The notes: generated from the letters alone by a model not told the origin. A stretch of DNA of 64,000 nt from M3007 sp964539805 (GCA_964539805.1 CAZIKN010000011.1:18884-82883), one strand, 5' to 3'; numbered from the stretch's first letter, positions 27,459 through 35,765 are shown. Translations and numbers: made by a program.

Positions 27459-27875
27459 TCAGTTCCGAATAGTGGCTTCTCTAGTATAATAATCAAACAC
27501 ATAATTGAAACGGCTATTGGTACTACGCACTACAAGTTGCAGTTGTATCAATACCCGTCCTTCCAGGAGGTTTTCGTCTTCAAGTATCTCTATGTTTTGA
27601 AGTTCCACACGCGGCTCGTAGTAGAGTATCGCTTTTGAGATCAATTCTTTGATATAGGTCAACAGGCTGGTGTTGGCCGGCTCAAAAAGCAGGTCTTCCA
27701 AGCCGCAACCATAATCGGGACGCATTACGCGCTCGCCAGGGCGCGTGCCAAGTAGAATAGTAAGGCTTTGTTCAATATCCCGCAACTCGGATACCATATC
27801 GGCACCGCTTTGCCCAGGAGGTTTTTTGTGAAAGGTGACCGGGAATGCCCAGCCTGTACCGAGGAAAGAACGCAT
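27459..27875 (-). CDS. GPW/gp25-family baseplate protein (Afp9-like)
   Basis: A 138-aa protein with the classic gp25 signature: MRSFLGTGWAFPVTF at the start, ELRDIEQSLTILLGTRPGERV, and MRPDYGCGLEDLLFEP. The family forms the inner baseplate ring that nucleates sheath assembly in phages, T6SS and eCIS. Length is normal for the family. The acidic residues in RPDYGCGLED match the lysozyme-like fold, not catalysis. It sits between PAAR and the large wedge genes. Confidence 0.92.
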   Translation of the reverse strand: MRSFLGTGWAFPVTFHKKPPGQSGADMVSELRDIEQSLTILLGTRPGERVMRPDYGCGLEDLLFEPANTSLLTYIKELISKAILYYEPRVELQNIEILEDENLLEGRVLIQLQLVVRSTNSRFNYVFDYYTREATIRN

Positions 27876-27883
27876 TTTTTATA

Positions 27884-27925
27884 GGGATGAGAGATGAGGT
27901 ATGAAGTATGATGTATGAAATCCTG
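27884..27925. repeat. Heptanucleotide array (GATGAGN/TATGAAG units)
   Basis: About five 7-bp units (GGGATGA, GAGATGA, GGTATGA, AGTATGA, TGTATGA) separate the PAAR gene end from the gp25 gene start. Confidence 0.7.
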
Positions 27926-27932
27926 GTATAAA

Positions 27933-28223
27933 TCAACCAATCATCACGGTGGGGCTGCCCAGCGTGATCTGCCCGCCGTGTGCCGTGCTGTCGCCCATGC
28001 GAGCAGCGGGCTTGCCCCCGATAAGCACGGTAGCCGAACCCTTTATGATGACATCGGGCGGGCCTGCACAGGTGCACATGGTACCGAGTGTGGCCGCGGG
28101 CTTACCTTCTATCAGCACGGTGGGTAGGCCCGGCGGCATGACGGGGCCGCCCGTGTGCGGACTGCCATTGGGGTTTACCATGGGACAAATGTGCATATCG
28201 CCGACTCTTGCTGCTGGAGGCAT
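27933..28223 (-). CDS. PAAR-domain spike tip protein (Afp10-like)
   Basis: A 96-aa protein that is a single PAAR domain from start to end. It begins MPPAARVGDMHICPMV, has HTGGPVMPPG, the repeated Gly/Pro turn pattern VLIEGKPAATLGT / VLIGGKPAARMGD, and closes with SPTVMIG. Zinc-binding His/Cys candidates are H11, C13, H23 and C50/C52. PAAR proteins cap the VgrG-like spike and sharpen the tip. There is no C-terminal extension, so it is not itself a specialised effector. Confidence 0.95.
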   Translation of the reverse strand: MPPAARVGDMHICPMVNPNGSPHTGGPVMPPGLPTVLIEGKPAATLGTMCTCAGPPDVIIKGSATVLIGGKPAARMGDSTAHGGQITLGSPTVMIG

Positions 28224-28227
28224 GGTA

Positions 28228-28262
28228 TTTAAGTATGAGGGATGAAGGATGAGGGATGAAAA
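28228..28262. repeat. Heptanucleotide array upstream of PAAR gene
   Basis: Units of 7 bp (AGTATGA, GGGATGA, AGGATGA, GGGATGA) lie directly upstream of the PAAR start and next to the stem-loop at 28271-28306. Confidence 0.7.
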
Positions 28263-28270
28263 GCAGGATA

Positions 28271-28306
28271 TTGTGAGAGATAAACAAGTCTATTCATCTC
28301 TCACAA
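28271..28306 (-). promoter_or_regulatory. Intercistronic stem-loop in the eCIS operon
   Basis: A perfect 11-bp inverted repeat (TTGTGAGAGAT / ATCTCTCACAA) with a 14-nt loop between the unknown gene (28319-28636) and the PAAR gene. The minus-strand transcript has no T run after it, so it is more likely an mRNA-stability or partial attenuation element than a full terminator. Confidence 0.45.
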
Positions 28307-28318
28307 TTTTAAACAGAC

Positions 28319-28636
28319 TTATTCGCCTTCGCCTGGTGGTTCATCACCAGTTTGGATGGCATTCTCATTGCCTGGGCCTGTTCCAACATAGCTCAGGAAA
28401 ACAGGCTTTTCATTTCGGAGAACATCCATTACCATTGGGAATTCACTCAAGTGGTAGTTTAGGTTGGCAGAGCCACTGGCAGCTTGGCTGTCTGCGGGCA
28501 AGGCCGCACCATTGGGGTGGAAAATAGCTTGGCCTATCCAGGCACCGGCGCTGTCCTTGAACCAAATTCTGGGGTGAAACGTGTTGGATGCAAACTGCAC
28601 CGTGTAGGATCCAATCTGTTTTCTAAATGCTGGCAT
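28319..28636 (-). CDS. Small unknown protein between VgrG-like spike and PAAR
   Basis: A 105-aa acidic protein with no recognised domain. It begins MPAFRKQIGSYTVQFASN, is probably beta-rich (HPRIWFKDSAGAWIGQAIFH), has a segment LSEFPMVMDVLRNEKPVFLSYV and ends in a very acidic tail (TGDEPPGEGE). The place, directly after the spike gene and before the tip, suggests a spike or hub accessory, a chaperone for the tip, or a small cargo. None of these is shown by the sequence. Confidence 0.6.
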   Translation of the reverse strand: MPAFRKQIGSYTVQFASNTFHPRIWFKDSAGAWIGQAIFHPNGAALPADSQAASGSANLNYHLSEFPMVMDVLRNEKPVFLSYVGTGPGNENAIQTGDEPPGEGE

Positions 28637-28701
28637 TTGACAATAATTTAAATTGTTAAAAATTGATTGTATTTGCTTTATGGGTTTTTTAAAAAATTAC
28701 T

Positions 28702-30540
28702 TCAATTGATTTGAACAATCGCTCCTTTGACTGTCATATTCCCGGAGGCTTTTACCTCTGTCTGTGTACCTTCTGCCTTAAAGGATGTTTGTGCTTTTTG
28801 CGCGATGTTGAGGGCTTCTACCTTGATCTCGTTTTGTGCTTTCAGGGTCATGTTTTTGTATGATTCTATCGTGATACCGTCCTTGTCCATTGTGATTTTG
28901 TTGCCGTGCTGGTCTTCCAAATGTATTTTGTCTGCATCTTCGTCTATCAGCATTTTTTTTCCGCCGGGCGTGTTGATGCTCAGGCTCTTTTTTTCGTCGT
29001 CAAAGATCATGCGCATGTCGCTGCGGGTGATCCAGCCTTTTTGGTGGTTTTCGTCGCTGTCTTTTAGGGCTGCGGGCTTTGCGCTGCTGTTCAGCATACC
29101 CAGCACTACGGCTTCGCGGGGGTCATCGTTCAAAAAGCCAACTATGACCTCATCGCTGATTTCGGGCCTAAAAAAAGAGCCTCTATTTTGACCCGCATCC
29201 TGGCAGGCCACGCGCATCCAGATGCCCTCGCCCCTGTCATCAATGAGCGGTAGCCTAACCTGTATGCGGTGTGCATTATCGGGGTCGCCAGCCAAAGCTG
29301 TTACCACGCCAATATGCAGGCCGTGAATGGCGGGCAGCAAGGCTGCGGCGGGCAAATCAGCGACATCATCGAAATCAGCGGCATACCAGCGTTGTGAAAG
29401 ACCAAATTGGGCATGCGTGTACCACATGCCAGCCTCTATTTCATGGCTGATGGCGGTAACATACACCTTGCCGGAATGTCGCAGGCCCACACCAACCAAC
29501 TGGATCACATCACCAGGAAAAATATTGACCACACCCTGGAACTTAACCCTGCCCCGATTTTTGGCCAATTGACTTTTGGTCATCTGTGCCTTGGCCCAGT
29601 TTTGGGCTTCCTCTTGATTGAGCGAACCGGTATGCTGTAAGGACAGGTGTTCCAATCCCATTACCTTGCTATAATCTGTGTTGGGCGCTATACCCGAAAT
29701 ACGCAAGCCCACCGCGCTGCCCACGGTAGCTGCCGCTTGTGTTATGGCTGCCGCTGGGCGCGGAGGCGAAAAACCGCCCAAGCCGCCGCCGCCGGAAGGC
29801 TCAGAGGTTTCAACCTCTTGATTGTCAGCATTCCATGCGGATGCCTTTACGGTTGGGTATTGGTCGCGGGCATCCATCTCTGCTTCAAATTCGAAGATAT
29901 TCATCCCATAGTGCAAAGAGCATTTTGGGCTTTGGTCAAATTTGGGCTTGGCCACTTTTACGGTTCCGTTCATTGTCAGTACCAACATACCATTGGCCTC
30001 GGCGCGGGTGTTCAAAAAATCCCAGTCGGTAGCGTAATACTGCACCATTTCAGGATGCTTGGCAGACGTGCTTTCTACATTGGCCTGCCGTCCGTTGTTG
30101 CGCAGTATTTCTTCTATGATTTCGTTGTCCTTCTGATTGTAAAAATATTTGTTCTTGCGGCCCACGGTCATTTTTACGGCTTCATCCTTGCACTCAATTT
30201 CAATGTAGGGTGCCTCGTTTTGTATGATCTTTACGCTATGGCGAATGATGATGCCTTTGAAAATGGTGCTGTTGTTGCCGTGATACCCAGCTTCTATTTC
30301 GATGCTGTTGCCCGGTGATAGGAGATCGAGGTCGCTGATAGGGAATTCCTGCTGCGCCACATCGCCATCCAAAAAAGTAAGAACGGCGAATGGTATGCGA
30401 TTGGCCGTTCGGCTCACGCGGATGCTAAACACTATAGCCGTGTCGGGGATGGATGTACCGTTCACTTTGATTCGGGTAGTCACCAAATCATTGCGTTCCG
30501 TGCCGGGCAAAGCCAATTGACTGATTGAAGTATCAAACAT
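28702..30540 (-). CDS. VgrG-like central spike protein (Afp8-like)
   Basis: A 612-aa protein. The N-terminal gp27-like hub domain (about 1-380) has FDTSISQLALPG, IEIEAGYHGNNSTIFKGII and PGDVIQLVGVGLRHSGKVYV. The gp5-like OB-fold follows (about 385-470: GDPDNAHRIQVRLPLIDDRG, EGIWMRVACQDAGQNRG, FRPEISDEVIVGF). The C-terminal beta-helix spike consists of short repeats (DKIHLEDQHGNKITMDKDGI, LKAQNEIKVEALN). It forms the central spike under the PAAR tip and the base on which the tube is built. There is no extra C-terminal effector domain. Confidence 0.93.
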   Translation of the reverse strand: MFDTSISQLALPGTERNDLVTTRIKVNGTSIPDTAIVFSIRVSRTANRIPFAVLTFLDGDVAQQEFPISDLDLLSPGNSIEIEAGYHGNNSTIFKGIIIRHSVKIIQNEAPYIEIECKDEAVKMTVGRKNKYFYNQKDNEIIEEILRNNGRQANVESTSAKHPEMVQYYATDWDFLNTRAEANGMLVLTMNGTVKVAKPKFDQSPKCSLHYGMNIFEFEAEMDARDQYPTVKASAWNADNQEVETSEPSGGGGLGGFSPPRPAAAITQAAATVGSAVGLRISGIAPNTDYSKVMGLEHLSLQHTGSLNQEEAQNWAKAQMTKSQLAKNRGRVKFQGVVNIFPGDVIQLVGVGLRHSGKVYVTAISHEIEAGMWYTHAQFGLSQRWYAADFDDVADLPAAALLPAIHGLHIGVVTALAGDPDNAHRIQVRLPLIDDRGEGIWMRVACQDAGQNRGSFFRPEISDEVIVGFLNDDPREAVVLGMLNSSAKPAALKDSDENHQKGWITRSDMRMIFDDEKKSLSINTPGGKKMLIDEDADKIHLEDQHGNKITMDKDGITIESYKNMTLKAQNEIKVEALNIAQKAQTSFKAEGTQTEVKASGNMTVKGAIVQIN

Positions 30541-30548
30541 TTTTTGTG

Positions 30549-31277
30549 TTACTTTTCTATTGGCGGAAACAAAAATTCTTTTCCTGCGGGCAATTGCCTA
30601 AAAGTGGTCAGTCCATTGGCCTTAGCCACTTCATTAATAAAACGGGGTGAGTCATAGATGCTGTTGCACAAGTTATCCAAACGGTCACCTTCCTTGATCA
30701 ATCTGTGGTGAGTCAGGTCAGCAGATTTGTTGTTGGCTGCAAGAATTTTTGTAATGGTTTCCTCGTGTTCTTTAAAGGTCAATTTTACCTTGGCTCTTAG
30801 TGAAGTTCCGTTGGGCCGAAACATAGTATGCTGAACATCAATAGTTTCTATAATTCCTTTAAAAATAAACAAGCCATAAATGGTGAAAAGTAAATTGGGT
30901 TTGTGCAAATCCCCATTATATCCTACCGTTCGGCGCAAGGAGATCAACTCTGCGGTAACATCTTTTTTTACTCCGCTGGCACCTGTACCGTCAATCAGAA
31001 GTTCAACCGTCAGCTCTTTAGGGCGCACTCCCAGAAAGCGCTGTGATGTTTTATTGGTCCCCCCTTCCTGAGGGTCCCGATATTCATATTTTTCCGTTTC
31101 GCTCCAGTTGTCCTGATTGAACATGGCTATCCATGGCGTACCCATAGGTATGGGCACCGGATCAAATTTACTAACGGGTATGATAACAAATTTACCTGGC
31201 GTTGGCACTAAGTTCATCAAAGCACCAAGGCCGCCACCGATACCATTACCGATTGCGTTTACTGCATCTGCAAACAT
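30549..31277 (-). CDS. LysM-containing tube-spike adaptor (Afp7-like)
   Basis: A 242-aa protein. An N-terminal Gly-rich helix leads into the CIS-tube-like domain (about 30-180), with FNQDNWSETEKYEYRDPQEG and a segment rich in beta strands. The C-terminus is a LysM-like domain (about 185-240: HHRLIKEGDRLDNLCNSIYD, NEVAKANGLTTFRQLPAGKE). Afp7/gp53-type proteins of this build join the tube to the spike/baseplate. It lies 8 bp before the spike gene and 3 bp after the DUF5908 gene, so the three are tightly coupled. Confidence 0.88.
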   Translation of the reverse strand: MFADAVNAIGNGIGGGLGALMNLVPTPGKFVIIPVSKFDPVPIPMGTPWIAMFNQDNWSETEKYEYRDPQEGGTNKTSQRFLGVRPKELTVELLIDGTGASGVKKDVTAELISLRRTVGYNGDLHKPNLLFTIYGLFIFKGIIETIDVQHTMFRPNGTSLRAKVKLTFKEHEETITKILAANNKSADLTHHRLIKEGDRLDNLCNSIYDSPRFINEVAKANGLTTFRQLPAGKEFLFPPIEK

Positions 31278-31280
31278 GAT

Positions 31281-31469
31281 TTATCGTTCGTTTTTGCGTT
31301 TTAAAATATCCAAAATTGCATCCACAGATTTTTTTACCTGTTCTTGAACAGCATTTTGAGCAGGAGAAATACCTGAATTGGATACGTTCCCATTGCCAGA
31401 CTGCTGCTGATTGGCACCTTGTTCGTTGACCGTGGCCTTTATATGTAGTTCATTGATGACTATTGGCAT
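31281..31469 (-). CDS. DUF5908 small eCIS protein (Afp6-like)
   Basis: A 62-aa protein whose beginning, MPIVINELHIKATVN, is the hallmark of the DUF5908 family found in eCIS clusters between the tube and LysM genes. The middle is Gln/Asn/Gly/Ser-rich and the end is a charged helix (SVDAILDILKRKNER). The role of this family is not known. It ends 3 bp before the LysM gene. Confidence 0.85.
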   Translation of the reverse strand: MPIVINELHIKATVNEQGANQQQSGNGNVSNSGISPAQNAVQEQVKKSVDAILDILKRKNER

Positions 31470-31477
31470 AATTTCTT

Positions 31478-31580
31478 TAGGGATGAGGGATGAAGCAGGA
31501 AGGATGAGAGATGAAGTAGGAGGGATGAAGGGTGCATTGGCTGCTTCCTACCTCATCCTTCATCCCTCATACTTCCTACC
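31478..31580. repeat. Paired, inverted heptanucleotide arrays
   Basis: The first half has GGGATGA/GGGATGA/AGCAGGA-type 7-bp units; the second half has their complement (CTCATCC, TTCATCC, CTCATAC, TTCCTAC). Together they form a long imperfect hairpin between the DUF5908 gene and the second tube gene. A stem of this kind may lower read-through or processing between the tube genes and the rest of the operon. Confidence 0.75.
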
Positions 31581-31590
31581 TCATACTTAG

Positions 31591-32034
31591 TTAGTTGACT
31601 ATTCTAAAATACTGGTAAGCGAGTTCTATGGTTTCTATGACCAATTTGCTTTCTTCTGCATTGAAATTCGAGATATTCCATTTTTGTGGCCAGGCATGAA
31701 TACATTCATAAGCCTGAAGTGGCTCATGGTTTTCATTCAAGAGTGTGACCACTACCGTAGAAGTCTGAATATCAAAATGTTCTATAGCATTGGTTGCCCA
31801 TTCTATCAGTTTGGAATCCACCCAAAGCCCACGTTTCAGTACCAAATTAGGATACTGTGCGCGAGTGGGCAATTTGAAGGAAAAACGATTTTCCCCGCCA
31901 GAATTGACGGTTTCACTGCCCAGTTCACGGGACAGCCCGCTCACATCCTGAAAATAGGCATCGCGTTGTGCCACGCCTGGCACATCTCGAAATTCAACCT
32001 TAAAATGAAACCCTACGGGTGGATAATTAGACAT
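31591..32034 (-). CDS. Tube protein 2 (Afp5-like)
   Basis: A 147-aa protein from the ATG at 32034 (MSNYPPVGFHFKVEF). The longer frame to 32088 would run into the upstream repeats and the previous gene. It has the gp19/Hcp-like tube fold, with the sequence order FQDVSGLSRELGSE, GENRFSFKLPTRAQYPNLVL, KRGLW and TVVVTLLNENHEPLQAYECI, then HAWPQKW. It is clearly related to the other tube gene (LLNENHEP and the W-P-x-K region in both). In Afp the matching protein lies at the tube base near the baseplate. Confidence 0.9.
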   Translation of the reverse strand: MSNYPPVGFHFKVEFRDVPGVAQRDAYFQDVSGLSRELGSETVNSGGENRFSFKLPTRAQYPNLVLKRGLWVDSKLIEWATNAIEHFDIQTSTVVVTLLNENHEPLQAYECIHAWPQKWNISNFNAEESKLVIETIELAYQYFRIVN

Positions 32035-32035
32035 G

Positions 32036-32073
32036 ATTGAGGGATGAAGTAGGAGGGATGAGGGATGAAGCTT
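32036..32073. repeat. Heptanucleotide array between the tube genes
   Basis: Units of 7 bp (GGGATGA, AGTAGGA, GGGATGA, GGGATGA) lie directly upstream of the second tube gene start. Confidence 0.75.
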
Positions 32074-32080
32074 TATCCTT

Positions 32081-32512
32081 TTATTCAAACCGCATGGTCA
32101 GCCCTTCGTGGGCCAGCTCGAGCGTCTCTATAGCCACCTCGTTGCCGTCAGCTTTGAGGTCAGTGCTTTGCACCTTGATGGGCCAGGCATTTTTGACCTG
32201 CCAGGTGATGACCGGCTCGTGGTTTTCGTTGAGCAGCGTAATGGTGAGGTCCCGCCGTTCAATGGTGTTGAGTTGTACCGTGTTGAGCCACTCAAAATAT
32301 TGGTTGTCGCCTTTAAATGAGCCGCGTTTGAGCGTGATGTTGCTGAATTTTTGCAGTCCGGGCATTTTAATTTTATGGTATTCAGGACTGGCTCCTTCGC
32401 GGTATTCGATGGGGTCAATTTGCACATCAAGACCGCTGACTTCGGTGAAACCGATGCGCGTGCCGCCCCAGTCAACCGAAAAATGAAATTTGGGCAATGG
32501 ATAATCCGCCAT
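32081..32512 (-). CDS. Main tube protein (Afp1-like)
   Basis: A 143-aa gp19/Hcp-like tube protein: MADYPLPKFHFSVDWGG, GFTEVSGLDVQIDPIEYREG, PGLQKFSNITLKRGSFKG and ITLLNENHEPVITWQVKNAW. It would form the hexameric inner tube expelled on contraction. It lies 36 bp downstream of the sheath gene, the usual sheath-tube order of eCIS clusters. Confidence 0.92.
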   Translation of the reverse strand: MADYPLPKFHFSVDWGGTRIGFTEVSGLDVQIDPIEYREGASPEYHKIKMPGLQKFSNITLKRGSFKGDNQYFEWLNTVQLNTIERRDLTITLLNENHEPVITWQVKNAWPIKVQSTDLKADGNEVAIETLELAHEGLTMRFE

Positions 32513-32548
32513 GATATATTAAATTGTTGATTGTTAATTGTTTAAAAT

Positions 32549-34021
32549 TTAAGATTGCGTCATCATTTTGTGTGAAAACTTCAAGATGATGAACTCCGCA
32601 GGGCGCACTACAGCCATGCCTATCTCCACATTCATACGGCCTTCCATGACATCATTTTCGGTCATGGTTTGTGGCACGCCTACGCGCACAAAAAAGGCTT
32701 GTTCTGGCTTGGCTCCCATAAGTGCTCCTTCACGCCATTGCAGGGTAAGGAAATTCTCGATCATGCCACGCACTTTTACCCAGGTATTGGCATCGTTTGG
32801 TTCAAAAACAAAGCGATAAGAGGCCTTTTTTACGGATTCTTCCACAAAATTGAAGAAACGGCGTACGCTGATGTAGCGCCATTCATTGCTGTTGCCATCC
32901 AAGGTACGCCCCCCCCAAACGACGGTACCTCGGCCAGCGATGAAGCGTATAGCGTTCACGGATTTGCCCGTAGATGGATCAATATTCATGGTATGCTGGT
33001 GGGCATCCGTCACTTTGATGCTTGGGCCTACTATGGAGGCTATACCCACATTGGCAGGAGCCTTCCACACGCCACGCTCGGAATCCACTCGCGCATAAAC
33101 GCCCGCGATGGCGGCACTGGGCGGGAGTTTCATGGGGATTGCCGATAATTGCAGTTTGGCATTTTCGTATTTACTATTGTTGTTGATTATACTAATGTTT
33201 GTTTTTAAATCAGCCAAATCTTTATCTACATCGTTTGTTGGTGTTCCATCTGCTGCCACTTTTTTTTGCTTTACTATTATTTTATTTTCTTTTCCGAAAT
33301 AGTTGTAGTCCAGCGTAGTATCCAAATACGGATAATAGGCTGCGCCAAAATTCAGATAATCAGGAGATAAACCATTCCTGAAATCTTTTACATCATTTGT
33401 TGGATTGCCCGTTTTTTGGTTCACATCCAAAATAACAAACCTGTCTTTGAGATCAGCGGCTTGCTTAAGTGCCTTATTGTACAGGCTCAACTGGTCTGTT
33501 TCGCTGAGAAAAATAGCTTCAGGAAAAACAATGATGGTTGGCTCGTCTTCGCTTTCCAACACCTCCAACCCCTTTTCCAGATCAATGACTTTTATGGTAC
33601 CAGAATATGGATTCGGTGAAGGAGCGGTTGTATCCAGTACCGAAATGATATAGCACGGCCCGCCACCATTATCAAAGTAAAGGCGCACCGCATAGTACAT
33701 GATGTGGGGCGAGCGTTTCGTTTCATCAAAAGTCGCTTCCACCTTTGTTGAAATTATTTGGGGCGTTGCGTCTGCGGACATATAGTCTGTAATGGTTACT
33801 TCCAAGCCATTATCTTCAGGATCGGGCATCCCGAAAAGTTCTTCGTAGTCCCTGAAAGAGAAAATTTTCACAGCCTTGTTTAACAGGCTTAAGCCTTTGA
33901 CTGTCAATGCTTTTTGAGTATAACCGATAAAAGCCGGAATACCCGTATCCACACCTGCAACGGAGGGTGGCAATAGGGAAATTTCTTCTACCCGTACACC
34001 GGGAACATTTTTATAGACCAT
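32549..34021 (-). CDS. Contractile sheath protein
   Basis: A 490-aa phage-tail-sheath-family protein. The N-terminus, MVYKNVPGVRVEEISLLPPS, is followed by VAGVDTGIPAFIGYTQKA, and the C-terminal core has PANVGIASIVGPSIKVTDAH, the ISVRRFFNFVEESVKKASYR helix and GRMNVEIGMAVVRPAEFIIL. Only one sheath gene is present here, compared with three in Afp/PVC, a simpler set like that of MACs. Between about 190 and 290 it has an extra variable domain that would face outwards. Confidence 0.94.
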   Translation of the reverse strand: MVYKNVPGVRVEEISLLPPSVAGVDTGIPAFIGYTQKALTVKGLSLLNKAVKIFSFRDYEELFGMPDPEDNGLEVTITDYMSADATPQIISTKVEATFDETKRSPHIMYYAVRLYFDNGGGPCYIISVLDTTAPSPNPYSGTIKVIDLEKGLEVLESEDEPTIIVFPEAIFLSETDQLSLYNKALKQAADLKDRFVILDVNQKTGNPTNDVKDFRNGLSPDYLNFGAAYYPYLDTTLDYNYFGKENKIIVKQKKVAADGTPTNDVDKDLADLKTNISIINNNSKYENAKLQLSAIPMKLPPSAAIAGVYARVDSERGVWKAPANVGIASIVGPSIKVTDAHQHTMNIDPSTGKSVNAIRFIAGRGTVVWGGRTLDGNSNEWRYISVRRFFNFVEESVKKASYRFVFEPNDANTWVKVRGMIENFLTLQWREGALMGAKPEQAFFVRVGVPQTMTENDVMEGRMNVEIGMAVVRPAEFIILKFSHKMMTQS

Positions 34022-34056
34022 AATGGAATATTGTTGATAGTGAAAAAATGTTGATG

Positions 34057-34839
34057 TTAGATTTTGGCAAAAGCCAGTTGAAAGGTTTTGTTTTGGTCAA
34101 TTGGGGCTGAGGCTATATCAAAAATGGACACAATGCCAAGTGCATTGTCCGGCAGTATCTCGTTGCTTAGATATATTGTTTCTCCTTGGGCCACGCCTGA
34201 TGGTTTTTGTACCATTTTATAGGCGTTCTCCGGAAGTTCTACCTGTGTTTTAGAGGAAAAGGGCTTGAACGCAAATGAACTGCCAGGAGGAGGGTTGGGC
34301 AGTATAGCTGTGGCCTCCACATTGGAAACGCCCACCTGCGCCGCTGGGAACTCAAAAATGGTAGGTGCGCGAGAAGCAAACTCCGGCAAGTCAACAAAGG
34401 GCCCAACGGTGATACGCAGGCTGCCATCAGTCTGGGTCACAACATTAAGGTTATTGAAATACAGCAGACGGCCACGGCCAGAAAACGCTGGCAATGCATT
34501 GTTGGGGACAGCACCAGTGCCGTTCATTTTCATGTAGGGTTTGGTCTTCTTCAGTATGGCAGGGGTGTTCAGGCAAAGGACAAAGGACAATGCCCTATCC
34601 GGCCCCGGTCTTTTGGCGGGCATTAGACTTTGGTCGCTGCGCAGGCCGCGTTCTGCAAACACCATCAAGCCATCCCAGGTAGGTTTTGATATCCAGCCCA
34701 GGCGTTTGAAAAGCAATGCGGTGGAGGCACTGGGCTGCAAAGAAAAAACGGGCGGCTCGGTGGCAGCATCCGCGGGCTGGTCTGGCAACGATTCGTGCAT
34801 TGCACGTATGGTGAACATTTTTTCAAATTTCCAGTGCAT
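34057..34839 (-). CDS. Unknown protein between sheath and tail-terminator genes
   Basis: A 260-aa protein with no recognised domain (a second ATG at 34818 is possible). It has no signal peptide or membrane segment and is probably beta-rich (GRGRLLYFNNLNVVTQTDGSL shortened: RLLYFNNLNVV), with Pro-rich loops and an ATAILPNPPPGSSFAFKPF segment. The place at the start of the particle operon, just before the sheath, suggests a structural or cap-like part of the particle. It begins 8 bp after the upstream gene's stop codon. Confidence 0.6.
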   Translation of the reverse strand: MHWKFEKMFTIRAMHESLPDQPADAATEPPVFSLQPSASTALLFKRLGWISKPTWDGLMVFAERGLRSDQSLMPAKRPGPDRALSFVLCLNTPAILKKTKPYMKMNGTGAVPNNALPAFSGRGRLLYFNNLNVVTQTDGSLRITVGPFVDLPEFASRAPTIFEFPAAQVGVSNVEATAILPNPPPGSSFAFKPFSSKTQVELPENAYKMVQKPSGVAQGETIYLSNEILPDNALGIVSIFDIASAPIDQNKTFQLAFAKI

Positions 34840-34847
34840 GTCCGTAA

Positions 34848-35423
34848 TCAGTTTGCGTTTGAGTTACTGGCTATTTCTTCTATCGTGGCCACTGGCCCCA
34901 GATTGGATGCCTGTACGGCAAACAAGCGGGCCTTGTACAACACCGAGGGCTGGTATTTGCCACCCAGAATGCCCCATAAATGGTTAAGTTGTTCAAAGTT
35001 GAGTGTAAAAAGATCCAGTATTATTTTTTCTACATTGACAGGAAAAGATGCACCAATCAGCGAATTTTCAGGCGTAAACACTTGTTTGGATTGTAAAATA
35101 TAGATGAGTTTCGATATATTGTCTATGTCCTTGGAATATGGAGCTTCAGTACTGCTGAACAGAAGATATAGATTCAAATATATCGTAGGATTTTGTTTGC
35201 TAATTCCTCCATTTTTTTGTGCGTAAATTGGTCCGTTTTTCAAGGTTTTTTCCTCTTCTATATTCACCAAAGTAAGATAAACATTCCCTTCACCCATTTC
35301 AGGTTCATTGTTAACAGGAGCTACATTTTTTAATACAACAAAGGGAACACCCACAGAAGGATTAGTGCCTTCATATATTGCATTCATCTCCTTAACGAGA
35401 TATTCAAGCGAACTGGCGATCAT
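34848..35423 (-). CDS. Tail-terminator protein (DUF4255/Pvc16 N-terminal family, Afp16-like)
   Basis: A 191-aa protein matching the DUF4255 layout: MIASSLEYLVKEMNAIY, VYLTLVNIEEEKTLKNGP, then NPTIYLNLYLLFSSTE with ISKLIYILQSKQVF and LNFEQLNHLWGILGGKYQPS followed by LYKARL. Afp16/Pvc16 proteins cap the end of the tube and sheath and stop elongation. It is the first gene of the long minus-strand operon, about 300 nt after a promoter. No extra C-terminal domain is present. Confidence 0.9.
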   Translation of the reverse strand: MIASSLEYLVKEMNAIYEGTNPSVGVPFVVLKNVAPVNNEPEMGEGNVYLTLVNIEEEKTLKNGPIYAQKNGGISKQNPTIYLNLYLLFSSTEAPYSKDIDNISKLIYILQSKQVFTPENSLIGASFPVNVEKIILDLFTLNFEQLNHLWGILGGKYQPSVLYKARLFAVQASNLGPVATIEEIASNSNAN

Positions 35424-35734
35424 TGGAGTAAACAGAATATTATCATCCCATGCCCGTGAACTGGCATGACATGCAGGTGGAAAAGAAATTGTTCAAAAAC
35501 TTAAAACAAGATTTTGGAAAACCTAAAAAGTATCTTGGGGAAAATCAAAAAAACACCTTGGCAAATGATTAAAAAAAATGCTTGTCGGGGGATTGTCGTT
35601 GTTTCTGCTGCGGCCAAATTGCTCAATAAAGTTGATCAAGTGCCGGTTGTGATTGTTCAAAAAAAATTCGATTGTTAACAGAAAAATTACAAATTAAAAG
35701 GTCGAATATTGTTTGGAATTTACTGTTTCGGCAA

Positions 35735-35765
35735 CAAAAGTAATGGCATTCCCCAGAAAACCAAA
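35735..35765 (-). promoter_or_regulatory. Promoter of the eCIS operon
   Basis: On the minus strand TTTG (35765-35762) is followed after exactly 19 bp by TACTTTTG (35742-35735), an excellent match to the Bacteroidota TTTG-N19-TAnnTTTG promoter. It would give a leader of about 305 nt before the first gene. It is the only good match in the gap on this strand. Confidence 0.6.

Noticed and set aside
32037..32088. N-terminal extension of the second tube protein
   Set aside because: The extra 18 residues are translated heptamer repeat; the start at 32034 matches the tube family beginning.
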